A stretch of DNA of 64,000 nucleotides. Source: Allohoeflea poritis. Lineage in GTDB: Bacteria; Pseudomonadota; Alphaproteobacteria; Rhizobiales; Rhizobiaceae. How positions within the stretch are numbered: position 1 is the first letter of the stretch; each line of letters begins with the position of its first letter. This document shows, one piece after another, positions 1 to 8,748 of the stretch. The position numbers and the translations under genes are program-made. Location of the stretch: contig NZ_JAPJZH010000010.1 in assembly GCF_027889715.1 (NCBI RefSeq), forward strand, positions 124,001 through 188,000, given 5' to 3'. Below the pieces are notes generated by a model. That model saw only the letters and a program-made list of their open reading frames with translations, did not search any database and was not told the DNA's origin.

Positions 1-805
1 GGCCGACACCACCGGGCACCGGGGTGATCCAGCCGGCGACATCCGCGCAGCTTTCGAAATCGGCATCACCGACAACCTTCGGGCCGTCGGCCGTATCGAT
101 CTGGTTGATGCCGATATCGATTAGGACCGCGCCGGGTTTGAGCATGGCGCCGGTCACGAGGCCCGGCTTGCCGACGGCGACGAAGACGGCATCCGCCGAG
201 CGCGAATGCATGGCAATGTTGCGCGTCTCGTGATGACAGACCGTAACGGTCGCGCCCTGCGCCATCAGCAGAAAGGCGATCGGCTTGCCGACAATGGCCG
301 AATGGCCGATAACCGTGACCTCCAGGCCTTCCAGATTGACGCCCGTCGACTTGAGCAGCTCCACGGCGGCCACCGCGGTGCAGGGCCCCATCTTCAGGTC
401 GTTGTAAACGATGTCGCCGATATTCGACGGGTGCATGCCCTCGACATCCTTGAGTGGATGCACCGTTCGTTGCAGTCGCCGCTCGGTTAGATGCTTCGGG
501 GTCGGGCGCTGGATGATGATGCCGGTGACGCGCGGATCCGTATTAAGACCCTGGATGATGCCGAGCAGTTCGTCACGGCCGATTTCCGCCGGATAGTGGC
601 GTGCCTCGAAGGCGATGCCTGTTTTCTCGGCTGCTTTCTGCTGGTTGCGGACATAAAGTGCCGACGCCTCCACATCGCCCATGGAAATCGAGACCAGTTT
701 CACCGGCCAGCCTTCCGTCTTGAGCGTTTCCACCTCGGACGCGACATCCTTGCGGATCTGTGCGGCTATCGCCCTGCCATTGAGCAGCTTGTACGAATTG
801 GGCAT
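1..805 (-). CDS. FolD-like methylenetetrahydrofolate dehydrogenase/cyclohydrolase, C-terminus cut by window edge
   Basis: The product resembles FolD, the cytoplasmic NADP-dependent enzyme interconverting 5,10-methylene- and 10-formyl-tetrahydrofolate. 268 codons are present and roughly 30 residues are missing at the left edge. Recognisable blocks are VEASALYVRNQQKA (about 45-58), KDVEGMHPSN (119-128), PCTAVAAVELL (141-151), a GHSAIVGKP nucleotide-binding turn and the GWITPVPGGVG block at the cut end. The ATG at 805 gives a normal N-terminus. The family is clear, but two active-site blocks are off consensus. The lysine of YxxxK, needed for cyclohydrolase chemistry, is Gln55, and the usual QLPLP block reads QRPTP (99-103). 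It may be a divergent paralogue rather than the housekeeping FolD, so no gene symbol is given. Confidence 0.85.
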   Translation of the reverse strand, partial: MPNSYKLLNGRAIAAQIRKDVASEVETLKTEGWPVKLVSISMGDVEASALYVRNQQKAAEKTGIAFEARHYPAEIGRDELLGIIQGLNTDPRVTGIIIQRPTPKHLTERRLQRTVHPLKDVEGMHPSNIGDIVYNDLKMGPCTAVAAVELLKSTGVNLEGLEVTVIGHSAIVGKPIAFLLMAQGATVTVCHHETRNIAMHSRSADAVFVAVGKPGLVTGAMLKPGAVLIDIGINQIDTADGPKVVGDADFESCADVAGWITPVPGGVG

Positions 806-1023
806 CGTTTCGCCTCCCTCATTACGGCGCGATCATAGTGTGGGTAAGGCCTGACGATACAGCCCCAAATGCGGCGCATGATGGAGCCAATGCGTCAGCG
901 GTTTACAGCATACTATCAAATTAAGGTGACACGGGAGTGCCGGCTCGCGAAGCTGTTGAAACGCCGGGCAAAAACGGCACAATGCCGCAAAACGCATCCA
1001 AGGCAACCATCGCGGAGTATTTC

Positions 1024-1716
1024 ATGACCATCATGCTTTACGAACTGGCCGGCCGTGACGCGGCGCGGCCCTTCAGCCCCCATTGCTGGAAGACCGTCAT
1101 GTCGCTGGCACACAAGGGTCTGGAATTTGAGCGTTCGGCGGTTCCCTTTACCGGCGTGCCGGAGGTCGAAAACCGTTTCGGCAAGACCGTTCCGGTGCTG
1201 CGCGACGGCGACAAGGTCATATCCGACTCCTTCGACATCGCGCTTTACCTTGAGGAGACCTATCCCGACCGGCCGACGCTCTTTGGCGGCGAGGGCGGCG
1301 TCGCGCTTTCCCGCTTCATGGAAGCCTGGTCTGCATCGCAAATTCACACGACGATCGGCGGCCGGCTGCTGCTCGACATCCACGCCATGCTGGAGCCGCA
1401 GGACCAGGCCTATTTCCGCGAGAGCCGCGAAGCGCGCTTCGGAAGGCCGTTGGAGGATGTTGTCGAGGCCGGCGCTGAGCGGATCAGGGAGTTCGGCGCC
1501 AAGCTCGAACCTCTGCGCCTGATGCTCAAGCGACAGCCCTTCATCGGCGGTGAGGGACCGCTTTTTGCCGACTACATTGTCTTCGGCGCTTTCCAATGGG
1601 CGCGTGTCTGCTCAGCCGAAGAGTTGCTGGAACCGGACGATCCGGTGTCGCTCTGGTTCGATCGCTGCCTCGATCTTCACGCCGGCATTGGCCGTTCCGT
1701 CGCGGCCGCGGCCTGA
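1024..1716 (+). CDS. Glutathione S-transferase family protein
   Basis: This is a 230-residue cytosolic GST-like protein. The N-terminal thioredoxin-fold half has the FSPHCWKT active-site turn (about 17-24), the cis-proline segment [10 protein letters not shown] near residue 60 and the glutathione-binding [12 protein letters not shown] segment. An all-helical half follows. The ATG at 1024 was chosen because a GGAG lies 6 nt upstream (1013-1024) and the protein starts right at the first beta strand. A longer reading frame from 937 would add a non-family leader. It is divergent from the folD-like gene. The substrate cannot be predicted. Confidence 0.85.
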   Translation: MTIMLYELAGRDAARPFSPHCWKTVMSLAHKGLEFERSAVPFTGVPEVENRFGKTVPVLRDGDKVISDSFDIALYLEETYPDRPTLFGGEGGVALSRFMEAWSASQIHTTIGGRLLLDIHAMLEPQDQAYFRESREARFGRPLEDVVEAGAERIREFGAKLEPLRLMLKRQPFIGGEGPLFADYIVFGAFQWARVCSAEELLEPDDPVSLWFDRCLDLHAGIGRSVAAAA

Positions 1717-1843
1717 AGGCAGGGTAATTCCGCAAAGAGCGATACCGGCTGCCTATACGGTGCGCCGAGCCCTTGTCTTGCCAGCCCCGCAAGGCTATAG
1801 AGCGCGCAAATCTCCCGCAAACCGATGCAAGGACAAGAATTTC

Positions 1844-2266
1844 ATGGCGATCGAACGCACCTTTTCGATGATCAAACCCGATGCCACAAAGCGCAATCTG
1901 ACCGGCGAAATTACCAGGATGTTCGAGGATGCCGGCCTGCGGGTCGTCGCCTCGAAGCGGGTCTGGATGAGCCTGCGCGAAGCCGAAGGTTTCTATGCCG
2001 TCCACAAGGAGCGTCCCTTCTTCGGTGAACTGACGGAGTTCATGTCGTCCGGCCCGACGATCGTCCAGGTGCTTGAAGGCGAAAACGCTATCGCCAAGAA
2101 CCGCGAGATCATGGGTGCGACCAATCCGGCCGACGCCGACGAAGGCACGATCCGCAAGAAATATGCGCTGTCCATCGGCGAAAACTCCGTGCACGGTTCC
2201 GATGCGCCCGAAACGGCTGCCGAGGAAATCGCCTACTGGTTCTCCGGCACCGAGATCGTCGGATAA
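1844..2266 (+). CDS. ndk: Nucleoside-diphosphate kinase
   Basis: NDK transfers the gamma phosphate from ATP to other NDPs through a phospho-histidine, balancing NTP and dNTP pools. The 140-residue length is standard. The N-terminus [14 protein letters not shown] is typical, and the catalytic histidine is His117 in NSVHGSD. Other family blocks seen are the [14 protein letters not shown] segment and [15 protein letters not shown]. An AAGGA about 12 nt upstream supports the ATG at 1844. A strong stem-loop with a T run follows at 2291-2317 and likely ends the transcript before the convergent moaE. Confidence 0.97.
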   Translation: MAIERTFSMIKPDATKRNLTGEITRMFEDAGLRVVASKRVWMSLREAEGFYAVHKERPFFGELTEFMSSGPTIVQVLEGENAIAKNREIMGATNPADADEGTIRKKYALSIGENSVHGSDAPETAAEEIAYWFSGTEIVG

Positions 2267-2290
2267 TTTCCCGACCGTATTCGAGATAAG

Positions 2291-2317
2291 CCGCCGCCCG
2301 CCCGGGCGGCGGTTTTT
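2291..2317. terminator. Intrinsic terminator between ndk and moaE
   Basis: A 9-bp GC-only stem (CCGCCGCCC / GGGCGGCGG) with a 4-nt loop is followed by TTTTT, starting 24 nt after the ndk stop. The T run serves the plus strand. The hairpin touches the moaE stop codon, so it may also slow transcription from the minus side. Confidence 0.8.
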
Positions 2318-2777
2318 ATTGCCAGCGCTCCAGCGCGTCGTGATCGGTGTCGCGTGCGTCCACCCAGGCGCCTTCACTGCCATCCTTGCGGATTTCGCGT
2401 TTCCAGAACGGCGCTTTCGATTTCATGAAATCCATGAGGAAGGCAGCGCTGTCGAAAGCGGCCTGGCGGTGACGTGAGGCGGTCACCACCAGGACGATAT
2501 TGTCTCCCGGCGCGATCTTGCCGAAGCGGTGGACGACCGTGACGCCGTCGAGTGGCCAGCGTTCGCACGCCTCATCGGCGATACGGCGCATCTGCGCTTC
2601 GGCCATGCCCGGATAATGCTCCAGTTCCAGCGCCGCCAGCGTGCCTGCCTCGTCGCGGCACAGCCCGGTGAAGCTGACGACCGCGCCGATATCGCATTTG
2701 CCGGCCGTCAAGGCGTTGATCTCTTCCTGCTGGTCGAAATCCTCGGCCTGGACGCGTATCGTCGGAGCGGCAGGCAT
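2316..2777 (-). CDS. moaE: Molybdopterin synthase catalytic (large) subunit
   Basis: MoaE binds thiocarboxylated MoaD and inserts the two dithiolene sulfurs into precursor Z (cPMP) during molybdenum cofactor synthesis. The 153-residue protein has GAVVSFTGLCR (about 31-41), a VVHRFGKIAPGDNIVLVV core, the RHRQAAFDS helix and the catalytic-lysine block MKSKAPFWKRE. It lies 3 nt downstream of moaD on the same strand, so the two subunits are co-translated. The molybdopterin oxidoreductase 7 kb away is one possible consumer. Confidence 0.95.
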   Translation of the reverse strand: MPAAPTIRVQAEDFDQQEEINALTAGKCDIGAVVSFTGLCRDEAGTLAALELEHYPGMAEAQMRRIADEACERWPLDGVTVVHRFGKIAPGDNIVLVVTASRHRQAAFDSAAFLMDFMKSKAPFWKREIRKDGSEGAWVDARDTDHDALERWQ

Positions 2778-2780
2778 GGT

Positions 2781-3035
2781 TCAGCCTCCGGTCATGGGCG
2801 GGAACAATGCGATCTCGCGCGCGCCGCTAACGGGATCGCTGTGCTGACGGTGTTCCTGGTTGATCGCCACATGCACGACCTCCGGCACCTGCAGCGCCAG
2901 CGCATATTCTTCACCGCGCGTTCTCAGATGGCCGATCAGATCGGCGATCGTCTCCACGTCGTCCGGCAGTTCGATCTCTTCCTCGCTCTTGCCGATGCGT
3001 TCGCGGATCCAGGCGAAATAGACCAGTTTGACCAT
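2781..3035 (-). CDS. moaD: Molybdopterin synthase sulfur carrier subunit
   Basis: This is an 84-residue ubiquitin-fold sulfur carrier. It ends in the required diglycine (PPMTGG), which is adenylated and thiocarboxylated before sulfur transfer to MoaE. The N-terminus MVKLVYFAWIRERIG is the usual first strand. Its ATG overlaps the pgsA stop codon (TGATG, 3033-3037), so translation is probably coupled to pgsA. A longer upstream reading frame in this phase only reads through pgsA out of frame and is not the start. Confidence 0.95.
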   Translation of the reverse strand: MVKLVYFAWIRERIGKSEEEIELPDDVETIADLIGHLRTRGEEYALALQVPEVVHVAINQEHRQHSDPVSGAREIALFPPMTGG

Positions 3036-3619
3036 CACTCTTCCACCACATGTTTGAGGCCGGCGCGGAAGTAGTCGTAACCCGTATAGATCGTGATCAG
3101 CGCGGCGATCCACAAAAGGCCGATCCCGATAGCTGTTGTGTGCGGAACATAGGCCTCGCCCGCGGGACCGGCCAGCAGGAAACCGATGGCGATCATCTGC
3201 ACGGCGGTCTTCCACTTGGCGATCCAGGTGACCGGAACGGATACTTTCAGTTCCGCCAGATATTCGCGCAGGCCCGACACCAGGATTTCCCGGCAAAGGA
3301 TGATGATCGCTGCCCAGATGGTCCAGCCGGCGATCGTTCCGTCCGCCGCCAGCAGAAGCAGGATCGACGAAACCAGCAGCTTGTCGGCGATCGGATCGAG
3401 CATCCGGCCGATATTGGAGGTCTGGTTCCAGATACGCGCCAGATAGCCATCGAGGAAATCGGTGATCGAGGCGACGATATAGAGCGCAAGCGCGCTCCAC
3501 CGCGCCAGGTCCGATCCGTGAAGGCGTCCCTCGACGAAGAAGCAAAGCACGATGAGCGGCACCGCGGCTATGCGTCCGTAGGTCAAAAGGTTTGGAATAT
3601 TATAGGTATGCGATGCCAT
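3035..3619 (-). CDS. pgsA: CDP-diacylglycerol-glycerol-3-phosphate 3-phosphatidyltransferase
   Basis: This integral inner-membrane enzyme makes phosphatidylglycerophosphate, the committed step to phosphatidylglycerol and cardiolipin. The 194-residue protein has the CDP-alcohol phosphatidyltransferase signature, starting DFLDGYLAR near residue 54 and ending LDPIADK near 80, with several hydrophobic helices. The N-terminus (YNIPNLLTYGRI) matches the family. It sits 87 nt downstream of uvrC and overlaps moaD by one base, giving a uvrC-pgsA-moaD-moaE run. A second, weaker relative is at 13939-14481. Confidence 0.93.
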   Translation of the reverse strand: MASHTYNIPNLLTYGRIAAVPLIVLCFFVEGRLHGSDLARWSALALYIVASITDFLDGYLARIWNQTSNIGRMLDPIADKLLVSSILLLLAADGTIAGWTIWAAIIILCREILVSGLREYLAELKVSVPVTWIAKWKTAVQMIAIGFLLAGPAGEAYVPHTTAIGIGLLWIAALITIYTGYDYFRAGLKHVVEE

Positions 3620-3706
3620 GGGGCCTCATTTGCTCGGATTTGACACCATACAAATAGCGCTGTCGCCACCGCGTCAACAATCAATCTGGAGAAAGGCCGG
3701 TCCGGC

Positions 3707-5707
3707 CTATCCGGACGGATCTTCGTGGAAATGATCGTAGATCAGTTGAGCCATGGCTTCCGAGATGCCTTCGACGCTTCGAAGATCCTCGATCCCGGCA
3801 CGCGATACGGCCTTTGCGGTTCCGAAATGATGCAGAAGCGACCGTTTCCGTGTGGGGCCGATCCCGGCGATCTCGTCGAGCGGATTCGCGGTCATTTCCT
3901 TCTTTCGCCGGGCACGGTGGGTGCCGATCGCGAAGCGATGCGCCTCGTCGCGCATTCGCTGGATGAAGTAAAGCACCGGATCGCGCGGCGGCAGCGAGAA
4001 CGCCTTGCGGCCTGCGGCGAAGAAACGCTCGCGGCCGGCATCCCGGTCGACGCCCTTTGCGACGCCGATGACGGCAACACTGCCAGACAGGCCGAGTTCC
4101 TCGAGCACCGTGTTGACCGCCGACAATTGACCTTGGCCGCCATCGATGAGCAGCACGTCGGGCCAGGGAGGAACGGCTGTGTCGGATTTGTCCTCGGCTT
4201 CGCCGGGCTCCGGTTTTCCGTGTTCCTTTACCAGGCGCGAGAACCGCCGCTCGATGACCTCGCGCATCATGCCGAAATCGTCTCCCGGCGTCAGGTCCTT
4301 GGATTTGATGTTGAATTTCCGGTACTGGTTTTTGACGAAGCCCTCCGGTCCTGCAACGATCATGCCGCCGACCGCGTTCGTACCCATGATGTGCGAGTTG
4401 TCGTAGACTTCGATGCGGCGCGGCGTTTCCTCGAGTTCAAAGACATCGGCGAAACCCTTCAGCAGGCTTGCCTGGGTCGATGTTTCGGCCAGCCGCCGGT
4501 TGTGCGCGTCCTTGGCATTGGCCCGCGCGTGGTCCATGAGATCGCGCTTTTCGCCGCGCTTCGGCACGCTGATCGATACCTTGTGGCCGGCCCGGATCGA
4601 AAGCGCCTCCGACAACAGGTCGAGTTCCGAAATGCTCTCCGAGATCAGGATCTGCCGGGGGCAGGGCTTGTCGTCGTAAAACTGCGACAGGAAAGCTTCC
4701 AGCACCTCCGCAGACGACAAAGAGGCATCGGCCTTCGGAAAATAGGCCCGGTTGCCCCAGTTCTGTCCCGTGCGGAAGAAGAACACCTGAATGCAGCTCA
4801 TGCCGCCTTCCTGGTGGATGGCAAAGACGTCCGCCTCTTCGACCGTGTTGGGGTTGATGCCCTGATGGGCCTGCACATGCGACAGCGCCGCCAGTCGGTC
4901 GCGATAGATCGCGGCGCGCTCGAAATCCAGCGCCTCGGACGCTTCCTGCATGGCGCCGGACATGGCGGCTTTGACCTTCTGGCTCTTTCCGGAGAGAAAG
5001 TCCTTCGCTTCCGCGATCATCGCCGCATAGTCGTCTTCGGTGACTTCCCCCGTGCAGGGCGCTGCGCAGCGTTTGATCTGGTAGAGCAGGCACGGCCGGG
5101 TGCGGCTCTCATAAACGGAATCGGTGCAGGTGCGCAGCAGAAACGCCCGCTGCAGCGAATTGATGGTCCGGTCGACGGCCTGCGCGGAGGCGAAGGGGCC
5201 GAAATAGGATCCCTTGCGGGACCGCGCGCCGCGGTGCTTGTAGATGCCCGAGGGCAGCCCGTCTTCCGTCAGCAGGATGTAGGGAAAGGACTTGTCGTCC
5301 CGCAGGAGCACGTTGAAGCGCGGCCGCAGACGCTTGATGAGGTTGGCCTCAAGCAGCAGCGCTTCGGTTTCGGTGCGGGTGGTGATGAACTCCATGCTCG
5401 TGGTGGCGCGCACCATGCCGGCGATACGGTTCGTGTGCCCGCGCCCCTGGGCGTAGGCCGTGACCCGCTTCTTCAGGCTGCGCGCCTTGCCGACATAAAG
5501 CACGTCGCCCTTCTCGTTCAGCATCCTGTAGACACCCGGCGCGTTGGGCAGGATCTTCACGAGGTCCTGGATCAGTTCGGCGCCCCTGAGGCCGGAGCCC
5601 GTGCGTCCGCCGTCCTCCCAGCCGTCAACGCCGGCCGTCCGGTCTTTCGCATTGTCGCGATCCGCATGGGCAACGCCGTCCGGCGCGGTTTGATCCGCTT
5701 TCGCCAT
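3707..5707 (-). CDS. uvrC: Excinuclease ABC subunit C
   Basis: UvrC makes the 3' and 5' incisions around DNA lesions after UvrAB loading. The 666-residue protein shows an N-terminal GIY-YIG domain (APGVYRML ... [15 protein letters not shown], about 55-80), a UVR helical motif ([15 protein letters not shown], about 265-280), an RNase H-like endonuclease domain ([18 protein letters not shown]) and C-terminal helix-hairpin-helix repeats ([17 protein letters not shown] ... [10 protein letters not shown]). A roughly 45-residue hydrophilic leader before the GIY-YIG domain is longer than in E. coli but common in rhizobia, so the start could lie a little further in. Confidence 0.97.
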   Translation of the reverse strand: MAKADQTAPDGVAHADRDNAKDRTAGVDGWEDGGRTGSGLRGAELIQDLVKILPNAPGVYRMLNEKGDVLYVGKARSLKKRVTAYAQGRGHTNRIAGMVRATTSMEFITTRTETEALLLEANLIKRLRPRFNVLLRDDKSFPYILLTEDGLPSGIYKHRGARSRKGSYFGPFASAQAVDRTINSLQRAFLLRTCTDSVYESRTRPCLLYQIKRCAAPCTGEVTEDDYAAMIAEAKDFLSGKSQKVKAAMSGAMQEASEALDFERAAIYRDRLAALSHVQAHQGINPNTVEEADVFAIHQEGGMSCIQVFFFRTGQNWGNRAYFPKADASLSSAEVLEAFLSQFYDDKPCPRQILISESISELDLLSEALSIRAGHKVSISVPKRGEKRDLMDHARANAKDAHNRRLAETSTQASLLKGFADVFELEETPRRIEVYDNSHIMGTNAVGGMIVAGPEGFVKNQYRKFNIKSKDLTPGDDFGMMREVIERRFSRLVKEHGKPEPGEAEDKSDTAVPPWPDVLLIDGGQGQLSAVNTVLEELGLSGSVAVIGVAKGVDRDAGRERFFAAGRKAFSLPPRDPVLYFIQRMRDEAHRFAIGTHRARRKKEMTANPLDEIAGIGPTRKRSLLHHFGTAKAVSRAGIEDLRSVEGISEAMAQLIYDHFHEDPSG

Positions 5708-5825
5708 CAGTTCCTTCCAGGGGTTACAATGTCATTATGTGATGCCGGGGCCGCGGACTGTCAAATGCGGCACCGGTCAACGGCAAGGTGTTCCACACCG
5801 TTTTGGCTGACGGGACCGGGGAGCT

Positions 5826-6770
5826 CTAGAAAACCGCCGCCACGTAGGTAACGAAGAGCGCAAGCATGATGAAACCGCCCAAGCGGCTGATCGAGCGCGA
5901 CGTCAGCGCCAGGACGATGACCAGAGCCGTAACGGCGGCCATGATCCACATGTCGACCATCGTTATGCGCGCCGGGACATAGAGTGGATGCAAAAGGCTG
6001 GTGATGCCCAGTATCGCGCCGATATTGAAAATGTTCGAACCGACCGCGTTGCCGATGGCAACCGCGCCGCTGCCGCGCCAGGCGGCCATGACGGTCGTGA
6101 CGAGTTCCGGAAGCGATGTGCCGATCGCAACGATCGTCAGCCCGATGATCGTGTCGGAAACGCCGAACAGGCTCGCAATATCCACGGCACCGTTGACGGT
6201 AAGTTTGGCGCCGATCGGCAGACCGATCAGGCCGAAGAGAAGATAGGCGACGATCCGCGAGTTCTCGGCTGGCAGTTCGTCGAGATCGTCGTGATAGTCG
6301 CCGCCCAGCGTTGCCGATGCGCGGTCCTTGCGGGCGTGCACGAATTGCCAGCCGAGGAAAATGACGAGAAGCCCCAGCAGGGCGAGACCGTCGAGATGGG
6401 TCAAAACGCCGGACCCCATCATGATCATCAGCACGATGGTCATCGTGGCCATGACCAGGAGGCTGAAACCGATTCCGCCCTCCCTGCAGGCGATCGGCGC
6501 GATCAGTGCCGGCGCGCCAAGAACCAGCAGCACATTGGCGATGTTCGAACCCACCACATTGCCGATGGCGATGCCGTACACACCCGTGAACGCGGCATTC
6601 AGCGAGACGAACAGCTCCGGAGCGGAGGTGCCGAGCGCGACGATGGTCAATCCGATGATCAGCGGGTTTATACCCAGTTTTTCGGCCAGCGCGACAGCAC
6701 CTCGAACCAGGTAGTCGCCTGCAAAAATCAGCAGCGTCAACCCGGCTATCAAAATGAGGAAACTGATCAT
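5826..6770 (-). CDS. Ca2+/Na+ antiporter (CaCA family, YrbG type)
   Basis: This is a 314-residue inner-membrane cation exchanger with about ten hydrophobic helices. The two inverted alpha repeats are unmistakable: GTSAPELFVSLNAAF with GNVVGSNIANVLLVLG in the first half, and GTSLPELVTTVMAAW with GNAVGSNIFNIGAILG in the second. The acidic residues in the GTSxPE motifs form the cation site. The two halves are separated by a hydrophilic loop rich in Asp and Arg (DRASATLGGDYHDDLDELP). Exact ion specificity (Ca2+/Na+ or Ca2+/H+) cannot be read from sequence. The gene is monocistronic on the minus strand. Confidence 0.92.
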   Translation of the reverse strand: MISFLILIAGLTLLIFAGDYLVRGAVALAEKLGINPLIIGLTIVALGTSAPELFVSLNAAFTGVYGIAIGNVVGSNIANVLLVLGAPALIAPIACREGGIGFSLLVMATMTIVLMIMMGSGVLTHLDGLALLGLLVIFLGWQFVHARKDRASATLGGDYHDDLDELPAENSRIVAYLLFGLIGLPIGAKLTVNGAVDIASLFGVSDTIIGLTIVAIGTSLPELVTTVMAAWRGSGAVAIGNAVGSNIFNIGAILGITSLLHPLYVPARITMVDMWIMAAVTALVIVLALTSRSISRLGGFIMLALFVTYVAAVF

Positions 6771-6899
6771 ATAGGTGCAGAGTCCGGGCTTCAGGGATTG
6801 GCGTGTCGCAATGGAGTGCGGTTCCCTGCATATAGGTTCAAGTGGTTGAAACGCAATGCTGTGTTTGCGAACTATCGTCCGGCTTTTTGCTTGTTTTCG

Positions 6900-7493
6900 T
6901 CAGCCTTTCGACTTGTAGTCATCGTATTCCGGAAAGAACTTCGCGAATTTTCCAGGCCAGTTTTTCAGTTTCGGTCTGCCGCGTTCCCATTGTCCGTCGA
7001 AGCGAAGCGCCAGATAACCGATCAGGCCCGCCAGCGCAAAGTGCCCGCCATGCAGCTTCTTGGTCGTTCTCGGCAGATTGTCGTTGAGATAATCCAGCGA
7101 ACGCTCGATTTTCGACCACTGCCGGTCGAGCCAGGGCTGGTGGACCTTTTCCAGCGGGCGGAAGCGGTTCTCGTAGACCATGGCCAGAAGACAGTCGGTG
7201 ATGCCGTCGCAAAGCGCCTCCAGCACCTCGGCTTCCGTTCTCTTCTGCGCATTGCGCGGATAAAGGAGCTTGCCGCTCTTGCGATCGAGATACTGCATGA
7301 TTGCTCGGCTGTCATAGACCGTCATGCCGTCATCGATCAGTGTCGGAATTTTACCCAGCGGGTTTGCATCGACGAGTTCGTCCGGATCGGCGTTGGTATC
7401 GACGGGTACGGATTGCGCCTCGAGACCGCAATAACGGGCCGCCATGCGGACCTTTGCCGAATAGGGTGAAGCGGGCGCAAAGAGTATTTTCAT
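6900..7493 (-). CDS. Glutathione S-transferase family protein
   Basis: This 197-residue GST-like protein has the thioredoxin-fold start MKILFAPASPYSAKVRMAA, with Ser in the SPYSAKVR active-site turn. It also has the cis-Pro segment GKIPTLIDDG (about 47-56), the YDSRAIMQYLD glutathione-binding motif and a helical C-terminal domain. It is a different subtype from the GST at 1024-1716 and closer to the short bacterial YibF/GstB-like proteins. No operon partner is evident, since the next gene upstream starts 42 nt away and encodes an exported RNase. Confidence 0.88.
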   Translation of the reverse strand: MKILFAPASPYSAKVRMAARYCGLEAQSVPVDTNADPDELVDANPLGKIPTLIDDGMTVYDSRAIMQYLDRKSGKLLYPRNAQKRTEAEVLEALCDGITDCLLAMVYENRFRPLEKVHQPWLDRQWSKIERSLDYLNDNLPRTTKKLHGGHFALAGLIGYLALRFDGQWERGRPKLKNWPGKFAKFFPEYDDYKSKG

Positions 7494-7535
7494 CGGGCGA
7501 ATCCTCTGACTGAACGGTTCGAAAAAGCTGTCGGA

Positions 7536-8222
7536 TCACCGGCCGCGTGCCGGCGGCATGACGATCGATCGGCGATTGCAGGCGCGGCGATCGACCTGCG
7601 GGCATGATCGATACTCCAAATCGGCCGTCATGCAAATACGCACCTCGCGCAGCCGGTGCCGATCGCAGGTCACCGCGATGTGGTCTTCGCCAAGACCCGG
7701 ATTCGACTGCATAAAGGCCCGTTCGACTTCCGCCGGCGAGACGGAACGGTATTGTCCTGCCTCGGGTGCGATGGGCGGAATCGTCACGCGCTCCCGCGCC
7801 GCGCGGACCTTATCGAAATAGGTGTCCTGCGAGAGACCTGAACAGGTGCCGTGTTTCTTCCATTGATGCCGGATCAGCCCGCGGCTCGGCATGATGTCCA
7901 GCATCCTGCTCTCAAGACGCGTTTCGGTTCGCAGAACATTCGCGTCGCAAAACTCCGGGTAGCCGTCCTCGAATTGCGGCCAGAGTCCATGAACGATGAA
8001 ATGATAGGGACGGGCGCTGTCGCACTGCTGGCGATTGGCGCGTTCGCCCTCGGCTTCGCAGTAGCTGGGCGACCAGGACAGAGCCAGTACGAAAAAATCG
8101 AAGCCATCAGCTTGCGAAGCTTGTGTTGGCTGGTCGCATCCACAAAGCGCCAATAGCCCGGCCAGGGCCAGGAAACGCAGACATCTGAATATACTGGCTA
8201 CCCCTATCGGACTGACCGGCAA
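7536..8222 (-). CDS. Exported ribonuclease T2 family protein
   Basis: RNase T2 enzymes cleave single-stranded RNA through 2',3'-cyclic phosphates. Both catalytic blocks are present: CAS1 as FIVHGLWPQ (about 74-82) and CAS2 as HQWKKHGTCSG. The N-terminus is hydrophobic (FLALAGLLALCGC) and ends in a possible lipobox, so the enzyme is exported and perhaps lipid-anchored in the periplasm. No ATG is available before the signal sequence, so a TTG at 8222 is the best start. It overlaps the end of the upstream gene by 19 nt, which suggests translational coupling. Cysteines spread through the mature part fit disulfide bonding. Confidence 0.9.
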   Translation of the reverse strand: MPVSPIGVASIFRCLRFLALAGLLALCGCDQPTQASQADGFDFFVLALSWSPSYCEAEGERANRQQCDSARPYHFIVHGLWPQFEDGYPEFCDANVLRTETRLESRMLDIMPSRGLIRHQWKKHGTCSGLSQDTYFDKVRAARERVTIPPIAPEAGQYRSVSPAEVERAFMQSNPGLGEDHIAVTCDRHRLREVRICMTADLEYRSCPQVDRRACNRRSIVMPPARGR

Positions 8223-8635
8223 TTGGCGCCGTAGATATGCCAGGAGTCCAGCCCGGAGATGCAGAATTCGACATTGTCGCCGATACCGGCAAAACCCTGG
8301 CCGCTCTCGATCAGGTACCAGATCGTCCGGGTGTGGCCGTCGCTCATGGCGACCTGGCCGTGACAGTAGCGCCGTTCGATGAATTCGGTGTCCGTGCGCG
8401 GCGTGTAGCGATTCTGGTGGATGTTGAAATAGTCCTCGATGGCAATGCCCATATGGAGGACGTTCCGGTCAGCGATACCGAAACGGTGCGTAATGGTGCG
8501 CAGCACCGCCGGGCTGTCGCAGCTCTTGAAGGCGTGCAGCCCGAAGGCCTGAGCCGGTGCAACCGCGCCGGCAAACAGGCCGGGCAGGGCTATGGCTGCG
8601 GCGATTGCTATTCGCAGAGCGAAGGTGCGGAGCAT
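8204..8635 (-). CDS. Small exported cysteine-containing protein of unknown function
   Basis: This is a 143-residue protein with a clear Sec signal peptide (hydrophobic core about 8-27, cleavage predicted after APAQA at about 30). The mature part of about 113 residues contains four cysteines (KSCDS, RRYCHG, EFCISG, GANCRS), enough for two disulfides. I do not recognise a named domain. The ATG at 8635 was chosen because a GAGGGGA lies 10-15 nt upstream and the signal peptide starts there. The same frame opens further upstream without a ribosome site. It overlaps the RNase T2 gene by 19 nt. A role linked to that RNase is inference from position only. Confidence 0.8.
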   Translation of the reverse strand: MLRTFALRIAIAAAIALPGLFAGAVAPAQAFGLHAFKSCDSPAVLRTITHRFGIADRNVLHMGIAIEDYFNIHQNRYTPRTDTEFIERRYCHGQVAMSDGHTRTIWYLIESGQGFAGIGDNVEFCISGLDSWHIYGANCRSVR

Positions 8636-8748
8636 GAAAATCGGTCCCCTCATTGCTTGGCCGGCCATTGGGCCGGGAACTGCCATCTGGCTCTCCTGCA
8701 AAGAGGATGATCGCCCTCCGGCCATGCGTCAAGTCTCGTCGGCGACTG

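Noticed and set aside
3725-5851. 708-codon open frame on the plus strand opposite uvrC
   Set aside because: It is the antisense shadow of uvrC. The minus-strand protein has all UvrC domains, and the antisense translation has no recognisable motif.
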